Shown here: positions 41,576 through 50,246 of the stretch, one piece after another
Numbering within the stretch: position 1 is the stretch's first letter
How the letters are laid out: the number at the start of each line of letters is the position of its first letter
DNA from: CAZIMM01 sp964540415
GTDB lineage: Bacteria > Bacillota > Clostridia > Oscillospirales > Acutalibacteraceae
Assembly (NCBI GenBank): GCA_964540415.1
Contig: CAZIMM010000004.1
Coordinates: 1 to 60,278 of the forward strand
Direction of reading: 5' to 3'
DNA: 60,278 nt
Made by a program: the position numbers and the translations under genes
The notes under the pieces: model-generated
What the model was told of the DNA's origin: nothing
Database searches by the model: none
What the model saw: only the letters and a program-made list of their open reading frames with translations

Positions 41576-43912
41576 ATGAAAAACACCGACAGCATTTTGT
41601 GGTATGACAAGCCCGCGAGGTACTGGACGCAGGCACTTCCCATCGGCAACGGCTCGCTGGGCGCAATGGTTTTCGGCGGCGAGAAAAAGGACGTTCTCAA
41701 GCTCAACTGTGACACGCTCTGGTCGGGCAGACCGCGCGAAATCACGGTTGAAAACAGCTATGAATATTTCAGGCAGGCGCGTGAGCTTGCACTGAAGGGC
41801 GAGCTGGCAAAGGCGCAGGAAATCATCGAAACCCACTGCCAGGGGCCGTGGACACAGGCATACCTTGCAATGGGCGACCTCATCTTCTCTTTCAAAAACA
41901 GCGGAACGGTGAGCGACTATGAGCGCTCGCTCGACCTTGAAACGGCGGTTGCCTCAACGAGCTTCAAGCTCGGCGGAACAAAATACACGCGCGAATACAT
42001 AACCTCCTGTCCGGACGGCGTTCTGGCGGTTGCTCTGACCGCGGGCAAAAAGGGCGCGCTGAATTTTACGGTAAAGTTTGCCTCACAGCTCAAGCACGAG
42101 ATGTCCGCGTTTGACGGCATGCTGATTGCCGATGGCGAATGCCCGAGCGACATTGACACAACCAACCCGCGCTCCGCCTCCCCGCGTATGGTTTACAGCG
42201 AGAACGACTCCGAAAAGGGCGTACAGTTCCGCTGCGCAGTCAAGGCGTGCTCAAACGGCAAGGTGACTCTCGGCAAAACCGGCATCACCGTTGAAAACGC
42301 AACCCGTGCTGTGATTTATTTTTCCGCAAGAAGCAGCTTCAACGGTTGGAACCGTCACCCCGTCACACAGGGGAAGGAATATAAAATTGCCGCCATCACG
42401 GCTCTTGCCGCGCTGCAGCAGGAGAGCTATGAGCAGATTAAGCGCCGCCACATTCTCGACCACCGCAAATATTATGACCGCGTGAGCCTCAACCTCGGCA
42501 AAACGAAGCAATCCGCCCTTCCCACGGACAGAAGGCTGAAGGCTTTTGCCCGCCGCGGGGACGACCCCTCACTTTATTCACTGATTTTCAACTACGGCAG
42601 ATATCTTGTCATTGCAGCCTCCCGCGAGGGAACCCAGCCGACAAACCTGCAGGGAATATGGAACGACAAGGTGAATCCACCGTGGAATTCAAATTACACC
42701 GTGAACATCAACACGGAAATGAACTACTGGCCTGTTCTCATGTGCAATCTCGCGGAGCTCAACTCTCCGATGATTGAGCTGGTGCGCGACCTTTCCGTTG
42801 CCGGCGTGTCAACCGCGAAAAACCACTACAACGCGCGCGGCTTCTGCTGCCACCACAACACGGATTTGTGGAGGCACACAACGCCTGTGGGCACAACCCA
42901 GAATTCCGGCAGCGCGCAGTATTCCTTCTGGCCCATGGGTGCGGCGTGGATGACACGGCATCTGTTTGACCATTATGAATACACTGCGGACAAGGACTTT
43001 CTGCGCAGCACCGCCTACCCGATAATCAGGCAGTCGGCGGAGTTCTGCCTGGATATGCTTGTTGACGACGGAAACGGCGAATTGATTTTCGCCCCTTCCA
43101 CCTCTCCCGAAAACAACTTCAGGCTTGACGGCAAGTCGACAGCTCTGGCGCAGACAACAACAATGACCATGGCGATTGCCCGCGAGGTGTTCCTCAACGC
43201 AATCAAAGGCGCGGAAATTCTGAACACGGACTCAGCCTTTGCAGACGAGCTTCGGGCAACCCTCTCCAAAATGCGCGGCTTCAAAACCGGCAGCGAGGGT
43301 CAGCTGCTCGAGTGGTACGGTGAATACGAGGAAACCGAGCCTCACCACCGCCATGCCTCACACCTTTATGCCCTGCATCCGTCGCACCAGATCAGCGTTG
43401 AAAAAACTCCGGAGCTTGCCGAGGCGTGCAAAAAATCGCTCGAGCTGCGCGGGGACGACGGCACGGGCTGGAGCCTGGGCTGGAAAATCAACTTCTGGGC
43501 GAGACTGCGCGACGGCGACCACGCGCTGAGGCTTGTTGAGCGCCAGCTGAGATATGTCAGCCCCTTGCCGCAATTCCAGCATCACGGCGGCGGCACCTAT
43601 CCCAACCTTTTTGACGCGCACCCGCCGTTCCAGATTGACGGAAACTACGGCGCGGCAAGCGGCATTGCGGAAATGCTGCTGGACAGCGTTGACGACACAA
43701 TTTTTATCCTCCCCGCCCTGCCGTCAAAATGGAAGAACGGCAGCGTCAAGGGTTTGAAGGCAAAGGGAAATGTCACAGTGGAAATCGACTGGAAAAACGG
43801 CAGGCTCACCTGCTGCACTCTGGAGGGCAAGGGTTCGTTCAACATTGTTTATGCCGGCTGCACAACCCGCGTTGAGCTTGACGGAAAGCAGAGAGTTGCC
43901 TTCGGCAAATAA
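41576..43912 (+). CDS. Glycoside hydrolase family 95 (alpha-L-fucosidase-type)
   Basis: This 778-residue protein starts with the GH95 N-terminal domain (WYDKPARYWTQALPIGNGSL, CDTLWSGRPRE) and continues through EGTQPTNLQGIWNDKVNPPW and NYTVNINTEMNYWPVL. CCHHNTDLWRHTTPVG, APSTSPENNF (candidate acid Glu) and FQIDGNYGAASGIAEMLLDS follow. The family hydrolyses terminal 1,2-linked L-fucose, or galactose in some members, with inversion. No signal peptide is seen from the chosen ATG, so it may act on imported oligosaccharides. AGAGG precedes the ATG. A secreted lipase-like gene follows 25 bp later. Confidence 0.92.
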   Translation: MKNTDSILWYDKPARYWTQALPIGNGSLGAMVFGGEKKDVLKLNCDTLWSGRPREITVENSYEYFRQARELALKGELAKAQEIIETHCQGPWTQAYLAMGDLIFSFKNSGTVSDYERSLDLETAVASTSFKLGGTKYTREYITSCPDGVLAVALTAGKKGALNFTVKFASQLKHEMSAFDGMLIADGECPSDIDTTNPRSASPRMVYSENDSEKGVQFRCAVKACSNGKVTLGKTGITVENATRAVIYFSARSSFNGWNRHPVTQGKEYKIAAITALAALQQESYEQIKRRHILDHRKYYDRVSLNLGKTKQSALPTDRRLKAFARRGDDPSLYSLIFNYGRYLVIAASREGTQPTNLQGIWNDKVNPPWNSNYTVNINTEMNYWPVLMCNLAELNSPMIELVRDLSVAGVSTAKNHYNARGFCCHHNTDLWRHTTPVGTTQNSGSAQYSFWPMGAAWMTRHLFDHYEYTADKDFLRSTAYPIIRQSAEFCLDMLVDDGNGELIFAPSTSPENNFRLDGKSTALAQTTTMTMAIAREVFLNAIKGAEILNTDSAFADELRATLSKMRGFKTGSEGQLLEWYGEYEETEPHHRHASHLYALHPSHQISVEKTPELAEACKKSLELRGDDGTGWSLGWKINFWARLRDGDHALRLVERQLRYVSPLPQFQHHGGGTYPNLFDAHPPFQIDGNYGAASGIAEMLLDSVDDTIFILPALPSKWKNGSVKGLKAKGNVTVEIDWKNGRLTCCTLEGKGSFNIVYAGCTTRVELDGKQRVAFGK

Positions 43913-43937
43913 AGCACAAAAGGAGCGCCGATGTTTT

Positions 43938-45437
43938 ATGAAGATTTTCGTCTGCCGTCCGGGATTCAGACGGTTTGTCTGCGCGGTGCTGGTGCTCGCG
44001 CTGTCGCTGAGCTGCGGCATTGTTTGCTTTGCGTCGCCGGACACACAGAATGCTCCCTCCGCTCTGCCGAACAATGACCTTCCCGTCATCGTTGTCCGCG
44101 GGCTGGACTTCGGCGAGCTTTATCTCGACCTCGGTGAGGAAAACGAGCAAAATGCAATCAAGCGCATTGAAGCGAGCGATATTATCCGCACGCTTTTCAA
44201 AGCGGCCGCCGCCGGAATCAGAAACCTGAGCATCGACAAGGCCGTGGATGAGCTGCTGTACTATGTGGACGACATTTTTGAATACCTGCGCTGCGACGAA
44301 AACGGCGTTCCGGTTTACAATGTCTCGAGCAGGGAATACCCGCTCGCGGTGAGCAATTATCCGGACCTGTTCAGCGGCTACATCGGCAACGAGGTCGGCA
44401 TCGTCAAAACCTGCGCCGAATATTACGGCGCGGAGAACACCTATTATTTCAAATATGACTGGCGGCTGAGTCCGCTTGACATTGCGGACGACATCGACAC
44501 GATGGTTCGGCGCGCGCTTGCCGAATCCGGCAAGGACAAGGTCAACCTTGTTTGCTGCAGTCTCGGCGGAATCGAGGCTGTCGCCTATTTCACAAAATAC
44601 GGCTATTCCTCGGTTGAAAAATGTCTGCTGCTGTCCAGCGCGTTCTGCGGCACCTATGTTGCCTCGGATTTGCTCAACGGCAGGGTGAAAATCACGGCTG
44701 ACACACTTTACAGCTTCGTCTCCTCCGCCGCGGCAGGCAACAAAGCGCTGTCGGCGCTGCTGAAAATCCTCAAGGCTGCCGGCGTGTTCGGCGCGGTGAG
44801 CGACTTCGGGCAGGGCTTTACGGAAAGATACGCCGACCGTGCGTTTGAAATCATTCTGCGCGACACCTTCGGCCAGATGCCCGTGATGTGGGGAATGATG
44901 CTCAACGAGGACTATGACGGTGCTTTGAACTACATTTTCGGCGGACGCGAAAAAGAATGCGCCGCTTTTCTCAAAATGATTTTCGACCTGCGGCGCATGA
45001 ACGAAAACAAGCGCGGTCTGCTGCTTGAAGCGCAGAGGAACGGCGTTGAGTTTGCCGTCGCCGCGGGCTACAATTCACCTGTCGCGCCTGTTTACGAAAG
45101 GGCGGACGAGAACGGTGACGGCACGCTCGAATCAATTCCCATGAGTGGCGGCGCAGTGATTGCGCCTTACGGCAAAACCCTCGGAGACGGTTATGTTCCC
45201 GCGGTTGCCGGCTGTCTGTCGCCGGACAATGTGGTTGACGTTTCGCCCTGCATTTTCCGCGAGAACACATGGATGGTGCGGAACGGTCCTCACGTCGGCG
45301 GGGATTACGGCTCGGAATACGCGGAATTTATTCTCCGTCTGCTCGAATGCGAGGGCGCTGCCGATGTCGGCACTTTCGCCGAATATCCTCAGTTTTTGAA
45401 TTACAATAACGGCAGCTTGACTGCTCTTGCATCATAA
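43938..45437 (+). CDS. Secreted lipase-like alpha/beta hydrolase (third paralogue)
   Basis: This 499-residue protein has a signal peptide (FVCAVLVLALSLSCGIVCFA). NDLPVIVVRGLDFGELYLDL follows, then an LCAT/PGAP1-like region YYFKYDWRLSPLDIADDIDT and a nucleophile elbow VNLVCCSLGGIEAVAYF (Ser near 206). The C-terminal block ENTWMVRNGPHVGGDYG aligns with D-TW...H of the paralogues at 25404 and 28897. The ATG at 43938 is used because it gives the signal peptide, although a nearer ATG (43931) in another frame sits better relative to AGGAG. It follows GH95 in the same direction. Confidence 0.8.
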   Translation: MKIFVCRPGFRRFVCAVLVLALSLSCGIVCFASPDTQNAPSALPNNDLPVIVVRGLDFGELYLDLGEENEQNAIKRIEASDIIRTLFKAAAAGIRNLSIDKAVDELLYYVDDIFEYLRCDENGVPVYNVSSREYPLAVSNYPDLFSGYIGNEVGIVKTCAEYYGAENTYYFKYDWRLSPLDIADDIDTMVRRALAESGKDKVNLVCCSLGGIEAVAYFTKYGYSSVEKCLLLSSAFCGTYVASDLLNGRVKITADTLYSFVSSAAAGNKALSALLKILKAAGVFGAVSDFGQGFTERYADRAFEIILRDTFGQMPVMWGMMLNEDYDGALNYIFGGREKECAAFLKMIFDLRRMNENKRGLLLEAQRNGVEFAVAAGYNSPVAPVYERADENGDGTLESIPMSGGAVIAPYGKTLGDGYVPAVAGCLSPDNVVDVSPCIFRENTWMVRNGPHVGGDYGSEYAEFILRLLECEGAADVGTFAEYPQFLNYNNGSLTALAS

Positions 45438-45438
45438 C

Positions 45439-45467
45439 TTGACATGTCACGGGGATAATGATATTAT
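45439..45467 (+). promoter_or_regulatory. Promoter of the epimerase-dehydrogenase pair
   Basis: TTGACA (45439-45444), 17 bp, TATTAT (45462-45467), 31 bp before the TTG start. Confidence 0.8.
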
Positions 45468-45497
45468 ATACTCTGCTTATTTGAGAGGTGTAAGAGC

Positions 45498-46490
45498 TTG
45501 TTGCTTTCGGATATCAAATTTCCAAAGGGTACCCGTTTTCTCGTCACGGGGGGAGCGGGTTTTATCGGTTCGAACCTGTGCGAGTTTTTGCTTAACAGCG
45601 GCTGTGAGGTCGTGTGTCTTGACGATTTGTCAAACGGCAGCGAAGAAAACGTCGCACTCTTTGCGGACAACCCGCATTACCGCTTCATCAAGGGCGACAT
45701 CTGCAGACGCGAAACCTGCTTTGAAGCCTGCGAGGGTGCGGATTATGTGCTGCACCAGGCGGCATGGGGCAGTGTGCCTCGCAGCGTCAAAATGCCGGCT
45801 TATTATGAAAAAGTCAATATTGGCGGCACGGTGAACATGATGGACGCGGCACTCAAATGCGGTGTGAAGCGCTTTGTGTTCGCCTCAAGTTCGTCCGTTT
45901 ACGGCGATTCCGAGCAGCTCCCGAAAAAGGAGGGCTGCGAGGGCAGGGTTCTGTCTCCCTATGCTCTGACGAAGCGGGTCTGCGAGGAATACGGCAGGCT
46001 GTATCTTTCACTTTACGGCCTAAAAACAGTCGGCCTGCGTTATTTCAATGTTTACGGCAGACGGCAGCGCCCGGACGGTGCTTATGCCGCGGTTATTCCG
46101 AAGTTTATAGGTCAGCTCCTGCGCGGCGAAAGGCCGGTTATCAACGGTGACGGCGGGCAGTCGCGTGATTTCACCTATGTTGACGACGTTGTCAAGGCAA
46201 ACCTCTGTGCCTGCCTTGCGGATGACGCCTCATGCGGCAAAGCCTACAACATCGCCTGCGGCGGCAGGGTTTTTCTCAACGATCTTTACGACGAAATTGC
46301 AAAAATACTCGGCAGCGATATCCGCCCCGAATATGCCCCTCCCTCGGTGGGAGATATCCGCCATTCAAACGCGGACATTTTACTTGCGCACGAAAACCTC
46401 GGATATACCCCGGAATTTACATTTTCCCGGGGAATACTCGCGGCGGCTGACTGGTATAAAGAATCCCTTGCAGACTCAATCACAAAATAA
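45498..46490 (+). CDS. UDP-N-acetylglucosamine 4-epimerase-like (TviC/WbpP-type) SDR
   Basis: This 330-residue extended SDR has the NAD motif TGGAGFIGSNL (~17-27), LHQAAWGSVPRSV, the Ser region FASSSSVYGDS, the catalytic Tyr-Lys in SPYALTKRVCEEY, and RDFTYVDDVVKANL. The QAAWGSVPRSV segment and the neighbouring UDP-HexNAc dehydrogenase point to C4 epimerisation of a UDP-N-acetylhexosamine(-uronate). Start is TTG at 45498 with GAGGTG seven bases upstream. The dehydrogenase follows 14 bp later. Confidence 0.85.
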   Translation: MLLSDIKFPKGTRFLVTGGAGFIGSNLCEFLLNSGCEVVCLDDLSNGSEENVALFADNPHYRFIKGDICRRETCFEACEGADYVLHQAAWGSVPRSVKMPAYYEKVNIGGTVNMMDAALKCGVKRFVFASSSSVYGDSEQLPKKEGCEGRVLSPYALTKRVCEEYGRLYLSLYGLKTVGLRYFNVYGRRQRPDGAYAAVIPKFIGQLLRGERPVINGDGGQSRDFTYVDDVVKANLCACLADDASCGKAYNIACGGRVFLNDLYDEIAKILGSDIRPEYAPPSVGDIRHSNADILLAHENLGYTPEFTFSRGILAAADWYKESLADSITK

Positions 46491-46504
46491 AAGTAGGTTT
46501 TTCA

Positions 46505-47830
46505 ATGCTTAAGGATTTTTATGAAAAGCTCATTTCGGGAGAAAAAACACTTGCGGTTGTCGGTCTCGGTTATGTCGGGCTGCCGATTGCCGTTGAATTT
46601 TCAAAAAAAATCAGGGTTATCGGCTTTGACCTCAACTGCGAAAAGGTTGCCGTTCTCAACTCGGGCGTTGACCCCACGGGCGAAATCGGCGATGAAGCTC
46701 TTAAGGAAAGCCCCGCAAAGTTCACCTGCGACGCGAACGAGCTTGCAAAGGCCGATTTTTATATTGTCGCAGTGCCGACACCCGTCAACGCGGACAAAAC
46801 CCCCGACCTTGCTCCGCTGAGCAGTGCAAGCAAAATTGTCGGCGACAAAATGAAACCGGGCAGCGTGGTTGTTTTTGAGTCCACGGTGTATCCCGGTGTG
46901 ACACAGGAAATATGTATGCCTCTGCTTGAAGCGCACTCAGGGCTCAAATGCGGCAGGGACTTCAAAATCGGCTATTCTCCCGAAAGAATCAACCCCGGGG
47001 ACAAAGAGCACCGTCTGGAAACCGTGGTGAAAGTTGTCAGCGGAATGGACGATGAAACCCTTGAGCTTGTGGCAAAGGTATATTCGCTCGTTGTCAAAGC
47101 GGGCGTGTTCCGCGCAAAGAGCATCAAGGTTGCGGAAGCGGCAAAGGTGATTGAAAACAGTCAGCGCGACATCAACATAGCCTTCATGAACGAGCTTTCG
47201 ATTATTTTTGACAAGCTGGGCATTGACACAAAGTCCGTGCTCGAAGCGGCGGGAACAAAGTGGAACTTCATGCAGTTTTCCCCCGGCCTTGTCGGCGGAC
47301 ACTGCATAGGCATTGACCCGTATTATCTCACCTACAAGGTGGAGCAGCTCGGCTATCACTCGCAGGTCATCCTTGCCGGCAGGCAGATAAACGACGAGAT
47401 GGGCCGCTATGTTGCCGGAACGCTCGTCAAAAAGCTGGTGAAGGTCAAAACTCCGATTATCGGCGCGAGAATTGCCGTGCTCGGCTTCACCTTCAAAAAC
47501 GACTGCCGCGACACGCGCAACACAAAGGTGATTGACATCTGCACGGAGCTGTCCGAATACGGCGCGGACTGCTTTGTTGTTGACCCGGTTGCACAGCCGG
47601 AGCAGGTGCTTGCGGATTACGGCATCAAGCTGTATGACATCAGCGAGCTCAGTGACATGGACGCGGTGATTATTTCCGTGAACCACCGGGAGTTTCTTTC
47701 TCTCACGCAGGAGAAAATCTCCCTGCTTTTCAAGGACATTCCGCCCGAAAAACGTGTTCTGCTCGACTTGAAGGGGATTCTCAACATGGACGAGTTCACG
47801 GAAAAGGGCTACGTTTACTGGAGGCTTTGA
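46505..47830 (+). CDS. UDP-N-acetyl-hexosamine 6-dehydrogenase (TviB/WbpO-type)
   Basis: This 441-residue nucleotide-sugar dehydrogenase has the NAD motif VVGLGYVGLPIAVEFSK (~18), VPTPVNADKTPDL, FESTVYPGVTQEIC, YSPERINPGDKEHRLE and the catalytic Cys in VGGHCIGIDPYYL (~262), plus LGFTFKNDCRDTRNTKV. GDKEHRLE-type sequence fits the WbpA/TviB group, oxidising UDP-HexNAc to the uronate. With the 4-epimerase it can make UDP-GlcNAcA/UDP-GalNAcA for a surface polysaccharide, but no glycosyltransferase is nearby. Its 3' end overlaps the convergent DUF421 gene by 16 bp. Confidence 0.88.
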   Translation: MLKDFYEKLISGEKTLAVVGLGYVGLPIAVEFSKKIRVIGFDLNCEKVAVLNSGVDPTGEIGDEALKESPAKFTCDANELAKADFYIVAVPTPVNADKTPDLAPLSSASKIVGDKMKPGSVVVFESTVYPGVTQEICMPLLEAHSGLKCGRDFKIGYSPERINPGDKEHRLETVVKVVSGMDDETLELVAKVYSLVVKAGVFRAKSIKVAEAAKVIENSQRDINIAFMNELSIIFDKLGIDTKSVLEAAGTKWNFMQFSPGLVGGHCIGIDPYYLTYKVEQLGYHSQVILAGRQINDEMGRYVAGTLVKKLVKVKTPIIGARIAVLGFTFKNDCRDTRNTKVIDICTELSEYGADCFVVDPVAQPEQVLADYGIKLYDISELSDMDAVIISVNHREFLSLTQEKISLLFKDIPPEKRVLLDLKGILNMDEFTEKGYVYWRL

Positions 47831-48507
47831 GGAGGCTCAAATTCATAATAGCACAGTGTGCCGTCGATGTCGCTCGTTGCGAGAAAGATATCACCCGTGC
47901 GCACACCCTTCTCCTTGAGAGTGCGGCGCAGCCAGATTTCATCAAAGCCCAGAGATTTCAGTTTTTCCGGAAGCGGTTTGCCGTCCATTATGACCGGCAC
48001 AGCCGCTTTTTTCTGTTTTGCGGCAATGTTCATGTCCTGAGGAGTCAGCGGGCTTTGCGCGGCGGCCGGGAGAAAGCTCAACCTGCCGTTCGGTTCGAGA
48101 ATGACGGTGTTCAGATCGTCCGGCGAAAAATAGCCGTTGATTCTGCATTGCGCAAGGAACTCGTCAAGGTCGAGCTTCGCTTTTTTGAAGCTGTTTTTGT
48201 ACAGCTTGCCGTTGCTGAAAAGCACAATCGGCTCGCCCTCAATCAATTTGCGTGCCTTGTGCGAACGGTTTGAAAGGAGCGCGAGCATCACGCTGAGCAC
48301 AGCGTAAATCGTCATGGCAATCAGCGGCTCTAAAAAGTTGTCATCGAGCGAGGTTGCCATTTCTGCAGCAATCGAGCCGATGGATATGCCGACAATGTAA
48401 TCGAACATGCTCAGCTGGGACATCTGCCTGTGACCCATGAGCTTTGCAAGCAAAAACAAAAACACAAACGATCCCACGGACAGCAGCGGAATATATAAAA
48501 GCTTCAA
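47815..48507 (-). CDS. DUF421 (YetF-like) membrane protein, long form
   Basis: This 230-residue protein has three N-terminal membrane helices with LAKLMGHRQMSQLSMFDYIV and GISIGSIAAEMA, then a YetF-type soluble domain (IVLFSNGKLYKNSFKKAKLD, LDEFLAQCRINGYFSPDDLN, VILEPNGRLSFLP). A C-terminal extension reads DGTLCYYEFEP. The family is common in spore-formers with no established reaction. TTG start with GGAGGG upstream. It converges with and overlaps the sugar dehydrogenase gene. A shorter DUF421 protein is at 57470-57925. Confidence 0.9.
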   Translation of the reverse strand: MKLLYIPLLSVGSFVFLFLLAKLMGHRQMSQLSMFDYIVGISIGSIAAEMATSLDDNFLEPLIAMTIYAVLSVMLALLSNRSHKARKLIEGEPIVLFSNGKLYKNSFKKAKLDLDEFLAQCRINGYFSPDDLNTVILEPNGRLSFLPAAAQSPLTPQDMNIAAKQKKAAVPVIMDGKPLPEKLKSLGFDEIWLRRTLKEKGVRTGDIFLATSDIDGTLCYYEFEPPQSLQ

Positions 48508-48575
48508 AAAAATCGCCCTCCGAACGGTATTTTATCCGCCGGGAGGGCAATTATTCTTTTAACCGAAGCGCTCTG

Positions 48576-49778
48576 TCAGGTTGCCGTTTTTTTTCTTTTG
48601 AAGGCTTTTTCCTGCTCCGGGATTTCGCCCGCCTTTGTCAGTGAAATCTTTGTGATAACCGGGCCGACGAGTTCGTAAATCAGCGTTGCGCAAAGCACAA
48701 CGGCGCGGATTTTGTTGCCGTATTCCGGCAGCTCGCTCATCACCATTTGCGCCATGCCCACGGCAACGCCCGCCTGCGGCAAAAGCGTCAGCCCGAGATA
48801 GCGCCTGATGTGCTTGTCCGCTTTGACAATCGACGCGCCGAAGTATGACCCGAGATATTTGCCCAGCGAACGGAAGATGAGATAAAGCACCCCGACTATT
48901 CCGACGGACGGGAGCACCGAAAAATCAAGCTCCGCGCCGGAAATCACAAAGAACAGCATGAACAGCGGAGGAGTCCAGCGCTCGCAGTTTTCGAGCATCT
49001 TGTCACAGTCTTCAACAGCGTTCGCAAACACTGCTCCGAGCATCATGCACACCAGCAGTGAGGACAGCCCCCACGTTTCGGAGAGCGCGACACCCGCGAT
49101 AACCGCCGTTGCCATGAGGCAGATTCTGTTTGCGCGGGATTTGAAGAAACGGGTTGAAATGCTCAGCAAAGCGCCGAGCACCAGACCGACAAGCAGTGAA
49201 AACACGATTTCAAGCAGCGGCTCAAGCAGGATGCTGCTCACCGAAAGCTTTGCGTGGGACGAAAGGTTTTTTGCAATTGCGATGCTGATTGAAAACACCA
49301 TCAGACCGATTGCGTCATCCAACGCGACAACGGGCAGAAGGGTGCGCGTGACAGGTCCGTCCGCCTTGTACTGCCGCACGACCATGAGCGTTGCGGCGGG
49401 AGCGGTGGCGGTGGCGATTGCGCCGAGGGTTATTGAAAGCGGCGCGGGAAAGCCCCCGATCAGAAGTGCCGCGTCAACAAGCAGGCAGGCGGAAAGCGCC
49501 TGAAAAAATGTTATGACAATCGCCTGCGAGCCGAGCTGTTTGATGTGTGCAAGCTTGAACTCGCCGCCGATTGAAAACGCGATAAAGCCGAGGGCGACGG
49601 TCGTGATGATTTCAAAGCCCTCAAGATTTTTTCCTTCAACAAACTTCAGGCAGAACGGGCCGACAAGCAAACCTGCAACAAGGTAGCCGGTGACATTCGG
49701 CAAATGAAGAAGTTTTACCACGCGCGTCATGAGCAGACCGACGAGCATGGCAAGGCTCAGGCTGAGCAAAGTGTTCAT
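48576..49778 (-). CDS. CPA2-type cation:proton antiporter
   Basis: This 400-residue protein has about 12 hydrophobic helices. LSLAMLVGLLMTRVVKLLHL opens it, GEFKLAHIKQLGSQ and TATAPAATLMVVRQYKADGP follow, and VVALDDAIGLMVF carries the paired Asp of CPA2 exchangers. ELDFSVLPSVGIVGVLYLIF follows. There is no C-terminal RCK/TrkA domain; regulation may instead come from the PII-like protein encoded 27 bp upstream. It probably exchanges Na+ or K+ for H+. Confidence 0.9.
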   Translation of the reverse strand: MNTLLSLSLAMLVGLLMTRVVKLLHLPNVTGYLVAGLLVGPFCLKFVEGKNLEGFEIITTVALGFIAFSIGGEFKLAHIKQLGSQAIVITFFQALSACLLVDAALLIGGFPAPLSITLGAIATATAPAATLMVVRQYKADGPVTRTLLPVVALDDAIGLMVFSISIAIAKNLSSHAKLSVSSILLEPLLEIVFSLLVGLVLGALLSISTRFFKSRANRICLMATAVIAGVALSETWGLSSLLVCMMLGAVFANAVEDCDKMLENCERWTPPLFMLFFVISGAELDFSVLPSVGIVGVLYLIFRSLGKYLGSYFGASIVKADKHIRRYLGLTLLPQAGVAVGMAQMVMSELPEYGNKIRAVVLCATLIYELVGPVITKISLTKAGEIPEQEKAFKRKKTAT

Positions 49779-49805
49779 TGGTATTACCTTCTCCGCAAAA
49801 AATAA

Positions 49806-50153
49806 TTATTCGGGCAGATTTATTCCGAGAGCTGAGGAAATCGGCAAAGTGAAAACAATGCCGGTGTTCGGTCGGGACAGTCCGCCCGTCACCTTTTCGA
49901 TTATCTCGCACGCCTGTGCGACACGCTCTTTTTTGATGACAAGCAGCACGGTTTTGTTGCCGGACTGCGAGCGATTGACAAAATGTCTCAGAGAGCTGAA
50001 AATTGGCGGCGGCTCAACGCTGTTTGCGTCAAGCGTCTGAAGCATTCCGTAGGAGTCCAGCACAGTTGCGTCCCCCAGACCGGAGCGCATGAATTCGGAA
50101 AGAATTTCACCGAGACATTCAACCTTGCTGAGAATGAGAACCAGCAGTTCCAT
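49806..50153 (-). CDS. PII-like (GlnB-fold) regulatory protein
   Basis: This 115-residue protein has the spacing of a ferredoxin-like PII fold: MELLVLILSKVECLGEILSE, LGDATVLDSYGMLQTLDAN, NKTVLLVIKKERVAQACEII and PNTGIVFTLPISSALG. The TGIVFTLPI strand resembles the end of PII-like proteins. It lacks the tyrosine-containing T-loop of classical GlnB. It precedes the antiporter gene with a 27-bp gap, suggesting a trimeric sensor that controls the antiporter. AAAGGA precedes the ATG. Confidence 0.72.
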   Translation of the reverse strand: MELLVLILSKVECLGEILSEFMRSGLGDATVLDSYGMLQTLDANSVEPPPIFSSLRHFVNRSQSGNKTVLLVIKKERVAQACEIIEKVTGGLSRPNTGIVFTLPISSALGINLPE

Positions 50154-50246
50154 AACAGTCGCGTCCTTTCAATTACATTATTTCATAATTTTATATATCG
50201 TACTCTTAATAAGCAAAAAGAAGATTACACACCGCCGGTTTTCACA

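Noticed and set aside
43931..44080. ATG at 43931 as the start of a separate small protein, given its good spacing from AGGAG
   Set aside because: The resulting 48-codon frame has no recognisable feature, while the ATG at 43938 gives a textbook signal peptide joined to the lipase-like protein.
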